A stretch of DNA of 64,000 nt, from the NCBI GenBank assembly GCA_900539505.1, contig UQCL01000001.1:1-64000 (forward strand), read 5' to 3'. The position numbers and the translations under genes are program-made. Below, one piece after another: positions 1-8,759 of this stretch (positions are counted from its first letter, which is position 1; every line of letters begins with the position of its first letter). Source of the stretch: an uncultured Campylobacter sp. (GTDB lineage Bacteria > Campylobacterota > Campylobacteria > Campylobacterales > Campylobacteraceae). The notes below the pieces were generated by a model, which was given only the letters and a program-made list of their open reading frames with translations, was not told where the DNA came from and searched no databases.

Positions 1-18
1 GATGTGTATAAGAGACAG
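1..18. other. Residual Tn5 mosaic-end adapter
   Basis: The first 18 bases equal bases 2-19 of the synthetic 19-bp Tn5 mosaic end used in tagmentation libraries. The mosaic end is a laboratory hybrid of the IS50 outer and inner ends, so it is not expected in a natural genome. It marks an untrimmed contig edge; genomic sequence starts at about base 19. Confidence 0.93.
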
Positions 19-21
19 AAA

Positions 22-50
22 TAAAAAAGGCCCAAGCAAATGCTCGGGCC
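22..50 (-). terminator. Rho-independent terminator of the pilin gene
   Basis: Read on the minus strand, a 9-bp stem (one arm at 42-50, the other at 29-37, one G-U pair) closes a 4-nt loop and is followed by a run of T. It lies about 30 nt after the stop codon of the pilin-like gene. Confidence 0.85.
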
Positions 51-79
51 TTATTAGACTGAAAAATTAATATTAAATA

Positions 80-544
80 TTATTCTTCAAATTTAACATT
101 GCTACCGCCAAGTTTAATTGGGCTAGACGCCATTAGCTTTTTAACAGCATCTCGGGTTCCTTTGCAAGCTACCTCACTATCTCCTGTTGTTGCATTAGAT
201 AGGGTCAAAACAGGATCATTTAGTGCGATATTTTTATCTGCATTTGCAGCAGTAGCATTGCCTACAGTAAATGTAATGCATCCCTTATTCTTAACCTTCA
301 ATGAAACCGTTGTACCAGCGCCCTCTACTGGAATATTGGTAATTTTCTCTATAGCGGTTGGTAATTGCGCTTGAGCTTGGTAATATCCATTAATCTCATT
401 TACGAGCGTAGATACATTTGTAGCTGCCTTAGAGATCTCAGCATCATCACGAGTAGCTGCAAGTCTTGGTATAGCAACAGCTGCCAAGATACCTAAAATA
501 ACGATAACGAAGATCAACTCGATCATAGTAAAACCTTTTTTCAT
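80..544 (-). CDS. Type IV pilin / type II pseudopilin-like protein
   Basis: A 154-residue prepilin. The short basic leader MKKG is followed by FTMIELIFVIVILGILAAVAIP, a class III signal: the peptidase cuts after Gly4, Phe5 is N-methylated, Glu9 is the conserved +5 glutamate, and the hydrophobic helix ends near residue 26. The rest is a small soluble domain with two cysteines (in GCITF and VACKG) that probably form the C-terminal disulfide. It should be processed by the prepilin peptidase encoded near 40.4 kb. A strong AAGGAG ribosome site precedes the ATG, and a hairpin terminator follows, so it is probably monocistronic. Whether it makes a pilus or serves a secretion/competence pseudopilus cannot be told from sequence. 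Confidence 0.9.
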   Translation of the reverse strand: MKKGFTMIELIFVIVILGILAAVAIPRLAATRDDAEISKAATNVSTLVNEINGYYQAQAQLPTAIEKITNIPVEGAGTTVSLKVKNKGCITFTVGNATAANADKNIALNDPVLTLSNATTGDSEVACKGTRDAVKKLMASSPIKLGGSNVKFEE

Positions 545-820
545 GGTTTACTCCTTATATAAAATTCATCCCGCATACCTATATGCGAAACTTGGCGTAA
601 TTATAGAGAAAAATTTAAAAATTGTCAATAGTTTTTAGCAAATTTTTTACAATTTATTTACAAAGTCCGATTTTACGGGCATTGTAAAATCAAAATTTTA
701 AATCCATTCGGCTTATATAATGTATTTGGCGGCACCTCTGCACATTGATATCATAAAATTATTCGCTTTCATTCTCGCACATCAGGCGATAAGCCATATG
801 TCTATTCGAGATGTAGGATG

Positions 821-1993
821 CTACAGCCCGTATCTTTTTGTGAGAATTTCATAGCTCTCTATGCGTCTATCTCGCAAAAACGGCCACCAGCGGCGCACGT
901 TTTCACATCTTTGCATATCGATGATTACGACTTCACATAGCTCGTCGGCGCTGTTTGCGCGAAACAGCTGTTCGCCCTGCGCACCAAAAACAAAGCTATT
1001 GCCCCAAAATCTAATCCCTTCTTCGCTGACAGGCTGATCTACGCGCTGTTTATTCGGCAGCACCTCTAAAGTTTCGCCGTTAAATTTGATCTCTATCGAA
1101 ATCTTTAAATTCTCTCGTGCCGCCTCATCCTTTGCGGGCAAAATTTCGCCGCTGACCCCCATTTTACCGCTATCCGTTAGCGCCACGTTATTAAAAGATA
1201 GAATTCCGCTCTCGCTTAAAATTTTACTCTCGCCGCCCGTATCCGCGGAGCGCAAAATTTTATCGCGCATATTCAAATTTGCTTCGCCTCCAGATAAAAT
1301 TTCATCCGGCGAGACTTCGCTAAGCGCGGCGCTCTCAAAGCCCACGCGATTTACGGCGATTACGGGCAGGGAGTTTGCTACAGCATGCCCGCGCTGTACC
1401 GCGACCCAGGCCTCCAGCTGGCGTGCTTTTTCGTCCTCGCCGTCGCTGTCAAACCACCCGATCGCGGTCGGATATATGAGTAGCTCGGCACCGTGTAGCG
1501 CCATCGCGCGCGCCGCCTCTGGATACCACTGATCCCAGCACACGAGCACACCGAGCCGCCCCACGCTCGTATCTATGGGCTCAAAGCCCAGATCGCCCGG
1601 CGTGAAATAAAATTTTTCGTAAAACTGCGGATCGTCGGGTATGTGCATCTTGCGGTACTTGCCGGCGATCGTGCCGTCGCGCTCGAAGACCACGGCGGTG
1701 TTGTGATACAGCCCCGCGGCGCGACGCTCAAAAAGCGAGCTTACCAGCACGACGCCAAATCTCTTCGCTACCTCGCTCCACAGCCGTAAATCGCGATCGA
1801 AATCCTGCGCATAATCGAAATTTTCGGTATTTTCGCGCTGGCAAAAATAATGCGTCTGATGAAGCTCTTGCAAAACGATTAATTGCGCGCCCTTCGCCGC
1901 TGCGCGCGCGATGAGCTCGATACTGCGCGCTATCGTGCGCGCTTTAGTGCCTTCAAATTTATGCGAAATCAGCCCAACTTTTAAAATTTTCAT
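821..1993 (-). CDS. aguB: N-carbamoylputrescine amidase with an internal insertion
   Basis: Nitrilase-superfamily enzyme that hydrolyses N-carbamoylputrescine to putrescine, CO2 and ammonia. The catalytic triad is visible: Glu43 (QELHQTHYFC), Lys115 (GKYRKMH) and Cys152 (VLVCWDQWYPEAAR). At 390 residues it is about 100 longer than the usual ~290. The excess is a charged low-complexity block at about residues 221-325, between the conserved AVNRVGFE and GIRFWGNSF segments, with recurring EIL/KIL units. The core resumes cleanly and ends RRIESYEIL. It lies 20 nt downstream of aguA on the same strand, so the two form a putrescine operon. The family call is firm; the role of the insertion is unknown. 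Confidence 0.93.
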   Translation of the reverse strand: MKILKVGLISHKFEGTKARTIARSIELIARAAAKGAQLIVLQELHQTHYFCQRENTENFDYAQDFDRDLRLWSEVAKRFGVVLVSSLFERRAAGLYHNTAVVFERDGTIAGKYRKMHIPDDPQFYEKFYFTPGDLGFEPIDTSVGRLGVLVCWDQWYPEAARAMALHGAELLIYPTAIGWFDSDGEDEKARQLEAWVAVQRGHAVANSLPVIAVNRVGFESAALSEVSPDEILSGGEANLNMRDKILRSADTGGESKILSESGILSFNNVALTDSGKMGVSGEILPAKDEAARENLKISIEIKFNGETLEVLPNKQRVDQPVSEEGIRFWGNSFVFGAQGEQLFRANSADELCEVVIIDMQRCENVRRWWPFLRDRRIESYEILTKRYGL

Positions 1994-2013
1994 ATTTTTC
2001 CTTCGATCTAAAT

Positions 2014-3006
2014 TTAAAGTTTAAATTTATTCATGCACGAGCAGTGTAGCGAGCCGTTTTGGCGGATGAAAACGCGCGCGTTTACTCCCACTACTTCGCG
2101 ATCCGTGCACGCCGCTCGCAGACGCGACAGCGCCAGCTCGTCCACCGCGCGGTTTGGATCGTGCGGATCTGCGGGGTCTGCGTAGGTAGGCACGATGAGC
2201 GCGCCGTTTAAAAAGACGAAATTTGCATATGTCGCGGGCAGCCTGCGCCCCCGATAAAAGATCGCGCGCGGGATCGGCAGTTCGATCACGTCGTATCCGA
2301 GCGATAAAATTTCATTCCTCATCGCGCCAAGCTCCGTATAGTGCAGATCGCTAGGATCGTCGCACGACGAAATAGCCACGACGTGCGGGCTTAGAAAGCG
2401 CGCGAGGGTATCTACGTGGCTGTCGGTGTCGTCGCCCTTTATAAAGCCATGCTCGAGCCAGATTATGTTTCTTAGCCCGAAAATTTCACGCAGCCGCGCG
2501 TCCAGTTCGGCTTTGCTTAGGGAGTTGCGATTTTCGTTTAGCAAACACGCGCTCGTAGTTAGCATCGTGCCCGTGCCGTCAAAATCGACGCTGCCGCCTT
2601 CTAAGATCAGATCCACGTCTCGTAGCGGGCGGGCGTTTGCGGCGTAAAGCTTGGAATTTAACGCGTCGTCCTTGGCGCTTGCAAATTTGCCGCCCCAAGC
2701 GTTGAAACGAAAATTTAGTCCCGTGATTTTGCCGCCCTCCTCCACGTCGATCGCGCCGTAATCGCGGATCCACGTATCGTCGGTATCGATTTGCGCGAAG
2801 CTCGCGTTTGCTAAGCCGCCACAAATTTGCTCAAAATCCTCGCGGTTCGGCGCGATCGCGACGACCGGCTCAAACCTCGCTGCAGCGGCGATAAAGTCGC
2901 GATAAGCCGCCCGTATCTCGCCTAAATACGGCGCCCAATCGGTATCTGCGTGCGGCAAAGACACCAAAAGCGCCTCTTGCTCTTCCCATTCGGCGAATGC
3001 TCTCAT
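2014..3006 (-). CDS. aguA: Agmatine deiminase
   Basis: Converts agmatine to N-carbamoylputrescine; cytosolic, peptidyl-arginine-deiminase fold. The 330 residues carry the family signatures: DTDDTWIRDYGAI (74-86), FNAWGGKF (101-108), LEGGSVDFDG (135-144), GDDTDSHVDTLARF (191-204, with the catalytic His) and the C-terminal GSLHCSC, where Cys322 is the likely nucleophile. A GGAG ribosome site precedes the ATG. It is first in a two-gene operon with aguB, which completes the route to putrescine. No arginine decarboxylase is in this window, so the agmatine source lies elsewhere. Confidence 0.95.
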   Translation of the reverse strand: MRAFAEWEEQEALLVSLPHADTDWAPYLGEIRAAYRDFIAAAARFEPVVAIAPNREDFEQICGGLANASFAQIDTDDTWIRDYGAIDVEEGGKITGLNFRFNAWGGKFASAKDDALNSKLYAANARPLRDVDLILEGGSVDFDGTGTMLTTSACLLNENRNSLSKAELDARLREIFGLRNIIWLEHGFIKGDDTDSHVDTLARFLSPHVVAISSCDDPSDLHYTELGAMRNEILSLGYDVIELPIPRAIFYRGRRLPATYANFVFLNGALIVPTYADPADPHDPNRAVDELALSRLRAACTDREVVGVNARVFIRQNGSLHCSCMNKFKL

Positions 3007-3059
3007 TTTTGCTCCAAGATTAAAATTTCACGGATTATAGCGAAAAAAATATTTGTAGA

Positions 3060-3136
3060 TGGTGCGCCCGGAGGAATTCGAATCCCCGACCTTTTGAACC
3101 GCAATCAAATGCTCTATCCAGCTGAGCTACGAGCGC
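3060..3136 (-). tRNA. tRNA-Arg, anticodon GCG
   Basis: A complete 77-nt cloverleaf on the minus strand. The 7-bp acceptor stem (GCGCTCG with CGGGCGC, one G-U) is followed by a GCTC/GAGC D stem and an anticodon stem TTTGA/TCAAA closing the loop TTGCGGT. The T loop is TTCGAAT and CCA is encoded. With U33 as the second loop base, positions 34-36 read GCG, decoding CGC (and perhaps CGU) arginine codons. Most bacteria read these with ACG modified to ICG. Confidence 0.93.
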
Positions 3137-3520
3137 ACGAAATAAAAGAAACGGGATTATAGCGTTTTTAGCTTAAATTTAGCCAAAAAGACGGTTTAAA
3201 TTTAGACATGCGATAAATTTCAGCTTCACATTTTTTTGCATTTTTGTGTTTGCCAGATCGCGACGCCTAGTTTTTCGTTTAAATTCCAACGTGCAAGAAT
3301 TTTAGCCTGCTCAAATTTACCTTGTATCGCGCCGAAATTTAACTAAGGATTCTGCTCGCATCTTGGAATTTAAAATTTATCCTACTTAAAATTCCGCAAG
3401 TCAAATTTAAAATATCCTAAAAATTTTACAACTTTGCAGCCCAAATCCCACGCAAAATAAATAAAATTTATCGCTTTTTAGGTATCATAAGCAAGTAATA
3501 AAATTAACGAGGGAGATAAA
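3137..3520. other. Gene-free stretch before the secreted Cys-rich gene
   Basis: This stretch holds no credible reading frame. It is AT-rich and contains many AAATTT/AAATTTAA words, as elsewhere in the window. A GAGGGAG ribosome site lies just before the ATG at 3521. I see no hairpin strong enough to call. Confidence 0.5.
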
Positions 3521-4144
3521 ATGAAAAAAGTCTTTTTGGCGTTTGTGCTGTGGCTCGGTTTTAGCGGAGCTGCTTTTGCGATGCAAGATACGGAGCCGAG
3601 TGAGGCACAAGGACAAAATTCCGCGGGAGTTAAAATTTTAAGCGATGGGTTTTATAAAATGTCTGCCGAAGAATACGGCAGAGCGAAAGTTAGTTGCGAT
3701 GCTTCGCATTATTACATAGGTTGCGATGAAATTTATTCTCCAAGAATTTCGCAATTTATAAAGGAGTGCGATTTTGGCAATGGAAAATACAGTACTTGTG
3801 AAAAATTATTAGAAACTTTAAATACGAAATGCTTTGAAAAAAATGGCAGAGAAAATTTTGAAGCTTGCGATTTGGCGGGCGAAATTCTAATTAAAACAAG
3901 CAGAATTCCGTTAGGTTTAGAACGGCTAGTAAGAGGCTGCGAAGTCGGTCAGATTATAAATTCTTGTTTTCTTTGCGCTCTAACATATCTGCATTATTCT
4001 TTCGACATTGACGAAGTAATCAAATACGCAACGATGACGCGAGATTTGGCGCACGATAAAGAACATTTCAATAAAATCATCAAAAAATTGCAAGATTGCA
4101 AAGCCGACAAAGAGTGCAATCCCGCGAAATTAGAATTTCAATAA
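3521..4144 (+). CDS. Secreted cysteine-rich protein of unknown function
   Basis: A 207-residue protein with a clear Sec signal peptide (MKKVFLAFVLWLGFSGAAFA, cleavage near residue 20). The mature part has about a dozen cysteines in loosely repeating segments (GCDEIY, ECDFGNGKYSTCEKL, KCFEKNGRENFEACDLA, GCEVGQIINSCFLCAL, DCKADKEC). This pattern suggests disulfide-bonded helical repeats in the periplasm, reminiscent of Sel1-like Cys-rich proteins of Helicobacter, but I cannot assign the family. Strong GGGAG ribosome site. It appears to be a single gene. Confidence 0.7.
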   Translation: MKKVFLAFVLWLGFSGAAFAMQDTEPSEAQGQNSAGVKILSDGFYKMSAEEYGRAKVSCDASHYYIGCDEIYSPRISQFIKECDFGNGKYSTCEKLLETLNTKCFEKNGRENFEACDLAGEILIKTSRIPLGLERLVRGCEVGQIINSCFLCALTYLHYSFDIDEVIKYATMTRDLAHDKEHFNKIIKKLQDCKADKECNPAKLEFQ

Positions 4145-4211
4145 GCAAACGGCGATATAGCAAATACGGCGGGCTAAATTTCTAAATTTAAAAAGCAAAG
4201 GAAAGATCGCT

Positions 4212-4379
4212 ATGGCGGATAGGCTGATCGACATCGGACTCATTTTGTTTTTCGGCGGCTTTGGCTTTGTATGCTATATAAACGGCGTATTGGGCATAGG
4301 CAAAGACTATATGCAGCGCAATAAAATAGATTTCGTGCGCTGGACCGAGGCACATTTTGCGCTCCAACACGCCGTTTGA
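4212..4379 (+). CDS. Small membrane ORF, possible 5' half of a frameshifted gene
   Basis: A 55-residue ORF starting ATG GCG GAT with a good AAGGAAAG ribosome site. The protein MADRLIDIGLILFFGGFGF... has one membrane segment at about residues 5-28 and then a polar stretch ending LQHAV. It stops just where a second small frame (4357-4545), offset by one base, takes over and supplies another membrane helix. The two may be one two-helix protein of about 110 residues split by a frameshift, or two short genes. No function assigned. Confidence 0.5.
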   Translation: MADRLIDIGLILFFGGFGFVCYINGVLGIGKDYMQRNKIDFVRWTEAHFALQHAV

Positions 4380-4545
4380 TTCGAACGAGCCGCTAGAATT
4401 AAAATTTAAAGAGCCCAAAAGCAAGCACATAATCTACAATTTCTTCGAGTTTATCATCCATTATGCAATAATCGCGCCGTTTTTAGCGATCTATGCGGGG
4501 ATTTTTCTATTTTGCGCGGGGCTAGCCATTAAAATTTTATCCTAA
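4357..4545 (+). CDS. Small membrane ORF, possible 3' half of a frameshifted gene
   Basis: A 62-codon frame whose only start-like codon is TTG and which has no convincing ribosome site of its own. It encodes a polar N-terminus (NTPFDSNEPLELKFKEPKSK) and a hydrophobic C-terminal helix (about residues 27-58). It overlaps the end of the frame at 4212-4379 by 23 nt in the next reading frame, and is most easily read as its displaced second half. Function unknown. Confidence 0.4.
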   Translation: MRSNTPFDSNEPLELKFKEPKSKHIIYNFFEFIIHYAIIAPFLAIYAGIFLFCAGLAIKILS

Positions 4546-5285
4546 ATTTAAAATTTGCGACGCGGATGCAGAGCGAGCATTGCATAGACGCCGTTTTCGT
4601 TGCAGAATTTCAAATTTTACGCCGCATCTCTTGCTGAGCATGCACCGCTTCCGCGTCTTAAAAGTAAAATTTCAAAATTTTATCGCCGAATCCACGGCTT
4701 GTGAAATTTATGCTGTATTTTCTGTTTCTTGGGGCGGGAAGGGGGCCCCAATTGCCAGGTCACATTTCTCGCAGGCGCCACCTCCGCAGCACCGCATTGC
4801 TCTGCTCGCCCGCAAACCCCACCTAATCTCCGACGACGCTAGCAGGGCGGACTGCGTCCGCGCATTTTTATTTAGCGGCTTGCGCCGCATGAAATTCCAT
4901 ATCGATAAATTTTTAAAATTCCACTACCATTAAATTTTTATCGTATTTGGAATTTTAAAATCCCATCCTTAGCCGCCAGCCAAATCGATCGGCAACCGAC
5001 TAGTCGTCTAACAACCGACCGATTAAAAATCGATCGTATAGCCGTCAAATCGATCGATAAAATGCCCGTAAGCTAGTGATTGTAAAATCACCGACCAGCC
5101 GCCGAATTTATCGATAAGGAGCCGTATAAAACTAACCGACCGCCAAAAGCAGTAGCCGCAGACTAAAGAAGCGCGCGCCCGAGTTACAAAACGACTGACC
5201 GCCGAACCGATATACCGCCAACCGATCGGCAGTCGAACCGTATAAAACTAACCGACTGATCGCCGAGCCAAAGCCCTAGCCCGCG
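4546..5285. other. Gene-poor region with a CCGA-rich repeat tract
   Basis: I see no credible gene in these 740 nt; the open frames lack ribosome sites and recognisable sequence. The right half (about 4970-5275) is dense in CCGA, CGATCG and CCGACC words and contains a 19-bp direct repeat (5122-5140 and 5238-5256). The left half is AAATTT-rich. Confidence 0.5.
4970..5275. repeat. Degenerate CCGA/CGATCG repeat tract with a 19-bp direct repeat
   Basis: Words such as ACCGACCGCC, AACCGATCGGC and AATCGATCG recur at irregular short intervals over about 300 bp. A 19-bp segment beginning CCGTATAAAACTAACC is present exactly at 5122-5140 and 5238-5256 (116 bp apart). Composition differs sharply from the flanking AAATTT-rich DNA. 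The tract ends at the 3' end of msrAB. Confidence 0.6.
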
Positions 5286-6350
5286 TTACTCTACGTAAAT
5301 TTTATAATCCCCGTAGCCTAGCGCGTCCATCTCCTCAAGCGGTATAAATTCCAAACTCGCGCCGTTGATGCAGTATCTCATACCGCCTTTATCCCTCGGT
5401 CCGTCCTCAAAGACGTGTCCTAAATGGCTGCCTCCTACGCGGCTTGAGACCTCGACGCGCTGCATACCGTGGCTGTCGTCTCGCGCATAGGCGATCGCAT
5501 CGGTCGTTATCGGCTTTGAAAAGCTCGGCCAGCCGGTGCCGGAGTTGTATTTATCGGTAGAGGAAAAGAGCGGTTTTTTCGACACGATGTCGATGTAGAT
5601 GCCCTTTTTATAATTCTTGTCGTATTCGCTAGAAAACGGCTGCTCGGTCGCCTTTTCCTGCGTGACCTGATACTGAAGCTCGGTCAAATTTTTCTTCAGC
5701 TCCTCCTTGCTTTGCACTTTAAATTTCTCATCGTCCTCAAGCGGCTTTTTAGCGAGGCGCAGATCGATGTGGCAGTATCCGCCGGGATTTTTGCCGAGGT
5801 AGTCCTGATGATACTCCTCGGCGCGGACGAAATTCTTTAGCGGCGCCACTTCTACGGCGATCTTTTCTTTAAATTTTGCCTGCTGCGCCGCTATGAAAAA
5901 GCGCGCCAGCTCGCCGCTCGCCTCGTCGGCGTAGTAGATGCCCGTGCGATACTGGCGACCGCGGTCGCCCCCCTGCTTGTCGATCGAAAACGGATCGATG
6001 ATGCGGAAATAATGCGCCAAAATTTCAGGCTCGCTGATGACGTTTGCGTCGTATTTTAAGTGTAGCGTCTCGGCATGATCGCTGCTATGTAAGCCCTCGT
6101 AGCTTGCCTTATCGCTCTTGCCGTTGGCATAGCCCACCTGCGTCGCGACTACGCCGTCAAGCTGCTTGAAATACGCCTCCATGCCCCAAAAGCAGCCGCC
6201 TGCTAGATAAATTTCTTTTACGTTTGCGTTCATGCCGCCCCCTTTAACTTTAAAATTTGCGTCCGCCGCGCCGCCGTCTGCGGCATTGAGCGCGACTAAA
6301 TAACCCGCCGCCAAAGCAAAGAGGCAGATTAAAACTTTAGAAATTTTCAT
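5286..6350 (-). CDS. msrAB: Periplasmic methionine sulfoxide reductase, MsrA-MsrB fusion
   Basis: Repairs both S- and R-methionine sulfoxide. The 354 residues start with a Sec signal (to about residue 23). The MsrA domain follows with the GCFWG motif (catalytic Cys53), then a linker near 200-225 and the MsrB domain with GTGWPSF (271-277) and RYCING (catalytic Cys327). The two CxxC zinc pairs of many MsrB proteins are absent. The signal peptide places the enzyme in the periplasm, so it needs an external thiol donor; no DsbD-like partner lies nearby. It appears to be a single gene. Confidence 0.94.
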   Translation of the reverse strand: MKISKVLICLFALAAGYLVALNAADGGAADANFKVKGGGMNANVKEIYLAGGCFWGMEAYFKQLDGVVATQVGYANGKSDKASYEGLHSSDHAETLHLKYDANVISEPEILAHYFRIIDPFSIDKQGGDRGRQYRTGIYYADEASGELARFFIAAQQAKFKEKIAVEVAPLKNFVRAEEYHQDYLGKNPGGYCHIDLRLAKKPLEDDEKFKVQSKEELKKNLTELQYQVTQEKATEQPFSSEYDKNYKKGIYIDIVSKKPLFSSTDKYNSGTGWPSFSKPITTDAIAYARDDSHGMQRVEVSSRVGGSHLGHVFEDGPRDKGGMRYCINGASLEFIPLEEMDALGYGDYKIYVE

Positions 6351-7204
6351 TTTGATCCTTTCGTTTTAAATTTTGCACAATTTTACAATCCATAAATGAA
6401 ATGAGAGTGAAATTTTTCCGAGCTTGATATTTGCAACTAAACGGCGAAATTTAAAGACGCTTGAGCGCGGCGCGGTAAAATTTGCCTCAAAATTTTGAGG
6501 TTACGGCAAAAATTTACCGCTAAGTTACGTGCCGTAATAAAACCGCATAGGGCTGCGCTAAAATCGCTCGCTGTCATAAAGCCTGCGCCCAAGCCGCGCA
6601 CGCCGAACTATTCTACGTAAATTTTAAAATTTATGGCGCAACGAAGCCCATGAACTTGCGTAAATTTTAAAATTCCTAGCAAAACGCAACCGAGCGACCC
6701 TCGTAAATTTGAACCGATAAATTTACACTAAACCACGCGGACATAGCGGCAAACCTAGCATTCTGCCGATTAAATTTAAAATTTACGCGCCACCGCCGCG
6801 AGATAAAATTTTAGCGACCATTCAGGGGCGGCGAATGATTTAAATTTAGATTGCGGCGCACCGATACGTAGCGCCATACGCGTAGCTAAAAACCCGCGCC
6901 GTGCATCAGTATAACGAAGTGCTAACAGTCTGATTCACACTGCCTCCGCCACGTAGCGGAGCGCAGCCATTTACATCGAGCACGGCTGCGTAGCGGAAGT
7001 AGCCGGACTTGCGCCGCGCAGTCGCGAGCAGCCGGATCCGCACCGCGCTGGCGCGTAACAAAGCACCGCACAGCCCGATCCGCACCGCGCGCAATAAAGC
7101 TAGCACTACGAGATACGCTCCGGCGCGGTTTTTAAAATTTGCAACGGCATAAAAAGTTACGAAGCGAGCGCAACAAGATCCGCTCCGTCGCAGGCGAGTA
7201 AAAT
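6351..7204. other. Gene-poor region between msrAB and purH
   Basis: About 850 nt without a believable gene. The open frame at 6906-7106 (minus) is arginine/leucine-rich and repetitive at the DNA level (GATCCGCACCGCGC occurs twice near 7030-7090), and I do not call it. The segment TCTACGTAAATTTTA near 6612 resembles the very end of msrAB and may be a decayed duplicate. Many AAATTTAAAATTT words are present. Confidence 0.45.
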
Positions 7205-8743
7205 TTAGTGCAAAAAGTGGCGCACTCCCGTAAAATACATCGCCATGCCAAACTCGTCGGCGCTTGCAATCACCTCATCGTCGCGGATGCTGCCGCCGGG
7301 CTGCACGACCGCTGCGACGCCCGCAGCATGGGCGATCTCGATGCTGTCTTTAAACGGGAAAAACGCCTCGCTGGCAAGCGCGCAGCCACGCAGATCGACG
7401 CCCACGTCGCGAGCCTTCGCCACTGCCGCACGTGCGGCGTCCACGCGGCTCGTCATACCCATACCGATCGCGACCATCGCGCGATTTTTGACGTAAACCA
7501 CGCAGTTGCTCTTCGTAAGTGCGGCGATCTGCCACGCGATTTTTAGATCGCTAAGTTCGCTCTCGCTCGCCGCGCGCCCCGTGACGCAGCGGGCGTTTGC
7601 GACCTCGTCCGCGCCCACGTAGTCGCGCTGCTGATATACGAAGCCGCCGTCGATAAATTTAAAATCATACTTGTCGTTTTCGCGGATTAAAAACTCCCCG
7701 CCCTGCTCGAAAATTTTAATGCGCTTTTTCTTTTCAAATACCGCAAGCGCCGCGGGCGTGACGCGAGCGGCAAGGATAACTTCGACAAAAATTTCATTGA
7801 TTTTATGCGCCAGCTCCTCGTCCAAAACGCCGTTTATCGCCACGACGCCGCCGTATGCCGAGACCGGATCGCATTTTAGCGCCTCGGTGTAGCTTTCAAG
7901 CAGGCTCCCCTTTACGGCAAAGCCGCATGGATTGGCGTGCTTGCAGATCGCTACCGCAGGCGCCTCCCCGAAGCTGCTAGCCAGCATCAGCGCGCCGTGC
8001 ATATCGGTCATATTGTTAAAGCTCGCCTCGCCCTTTAGGCTCTTAAAGTGCTTGCTAAAAAAGTCCTCGAACTCGTACAGCGCGCCCTTTTGATGCGGAT
8101 TTTCGCCGTAGCGAGTATCGAATACCTTGCTGCCCGTGATAAATTTTTTCGCGCCGAAGCCGCGGTTAAAGCGCTCGTTCATATAGTTTGCGATCATCGC
8201 GTCGTAGGCTGCGGTGTGCTCAAAAGCTTTTATCATTAAATTTTGCCTAAATTTCAGCTTCTCGCTCTCGTCCGCGCCGCTTAAATTTTGCAAAACCGCG
8301 CCGTAATCAAGCGGGCTCGTGACGACATAGACGCTTGCGAAATTCTTAGCTGCCGAGCGCACCATCGCAGGTCCGCCGATGTCGATATTTTCGATGATCT
8401 CGGAAAAATCGTCGGTGCGAGCCACGGTCGCTTTAAAAGGATATAAATTTACGCAGACGAGATCGATGCCGCCGATGTCGTGCTGCGCGGCTTGGCTTAC
8501 GTGATTTGCGTCGCTTCGCTTATACAAAATTCCGCCGTGGATCTTTGGATGCAGGGTCTTAACCCGCCCCTCAAACATCTCGGGCGAGCCCGTGTATTGG
8601 CTCACTTCCGCTGCTTTCACGCCATTTTGCAAAAGCAGTTTATGCGTGCCGCCCGTGCTTAAAATTTCAAATCCGAGCCTCTGCAGCCCTTTAGCAAACT
8701 CTACGACGCCCTTCTTATCGCTAACACTGATTAACGCTCTCAT
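7205..8743 (-). CDS. purH: Bifunctional AICAR formyltransferase / IMP cyclohydrolase
   Basis: Catalyses the last two steps of IMP synthesis. The full length of 512 residues matches the family. The N-terminal cyclohydrolase (MGS-like) domain has RALISVSDKKGVVEFAKGL, LSTGGT and TLHPKIHGG. The C-terminal transformylase domain has RYGENPHQ, the family KH motif in AICKHANPCG, and SDAFFPF-like SEAFFPF near residue 460; it ends FTGVRHFLH. With purL in the same window it belongs to de novo purine synthesis, although the lipoprotein/protease group lies between them. The downstream lipoprotein gene faces the same way, 16 nt upstream of its start. Confidence 0.97.
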   Translation of the reverse strand: MRALISVSDKKGVVEFAKGLQRLGFEILSTGGTHKLLLQNGVKAAEVSQYTGSPEMFEGRVKTLHPKIHGGILYKRSDANHVSQAAQHDIGGIDLVCVNLYPFKATVARTDDFSEIIENIDIGGPAMVRSAAKNFASVYVVTSPLDYGAVLQNLSGADESEKLKFRQNLMIKAFEHTAAYDAMIANYMNERFNRGFGAKKFITGSKVFDTRYGENPHQKGALYEFEDFFSKHFKSLKGEASFNNMTDMHGALMLASSFGEAPAVAICKHANPCGFAVKGSLLESYTEALKCDPVSAYGGVVAINGVLDEELAHKINEIFVEVILAARVTPAALAVFEKKKRIKIFEQGGEFLIRENDKYDFKFIDGGFVYQQRDYVGADEVANARCVTGRAASESELSDLKIAWQIAALTKSNCVVYVKNRAMVAIGMGMTSRVDAARAAVAKARDVGVDLRGCALASEAFFPFKDSIEIAHAAGVAAVVQPGGSIRDDEVIASADEFGMAMYFTGVRHFLH

Positions 8744-8759
8744 CTTTTCTCCTTTTAAT

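Noticed and set aside
4580..4933. Plus-strand 117-residue open frame
   Set aside because: No start context, no recognisable sequence, and composition of gene-free DNA.
6560..6640. Possible second copy of the msrAB 3' end
   Set aside because: Only about 16-20 bp around TCTACGTAAATTTTA match, within a word common in this genome; too short to claim duplication.
6906..7106. Minus-strand 66-residue open frame
   Set aside because: Arginine/leucine-rich, no ribosome site, and made from short DNA repeats such as GATCCGCACCGCGC; not supported as a gene.
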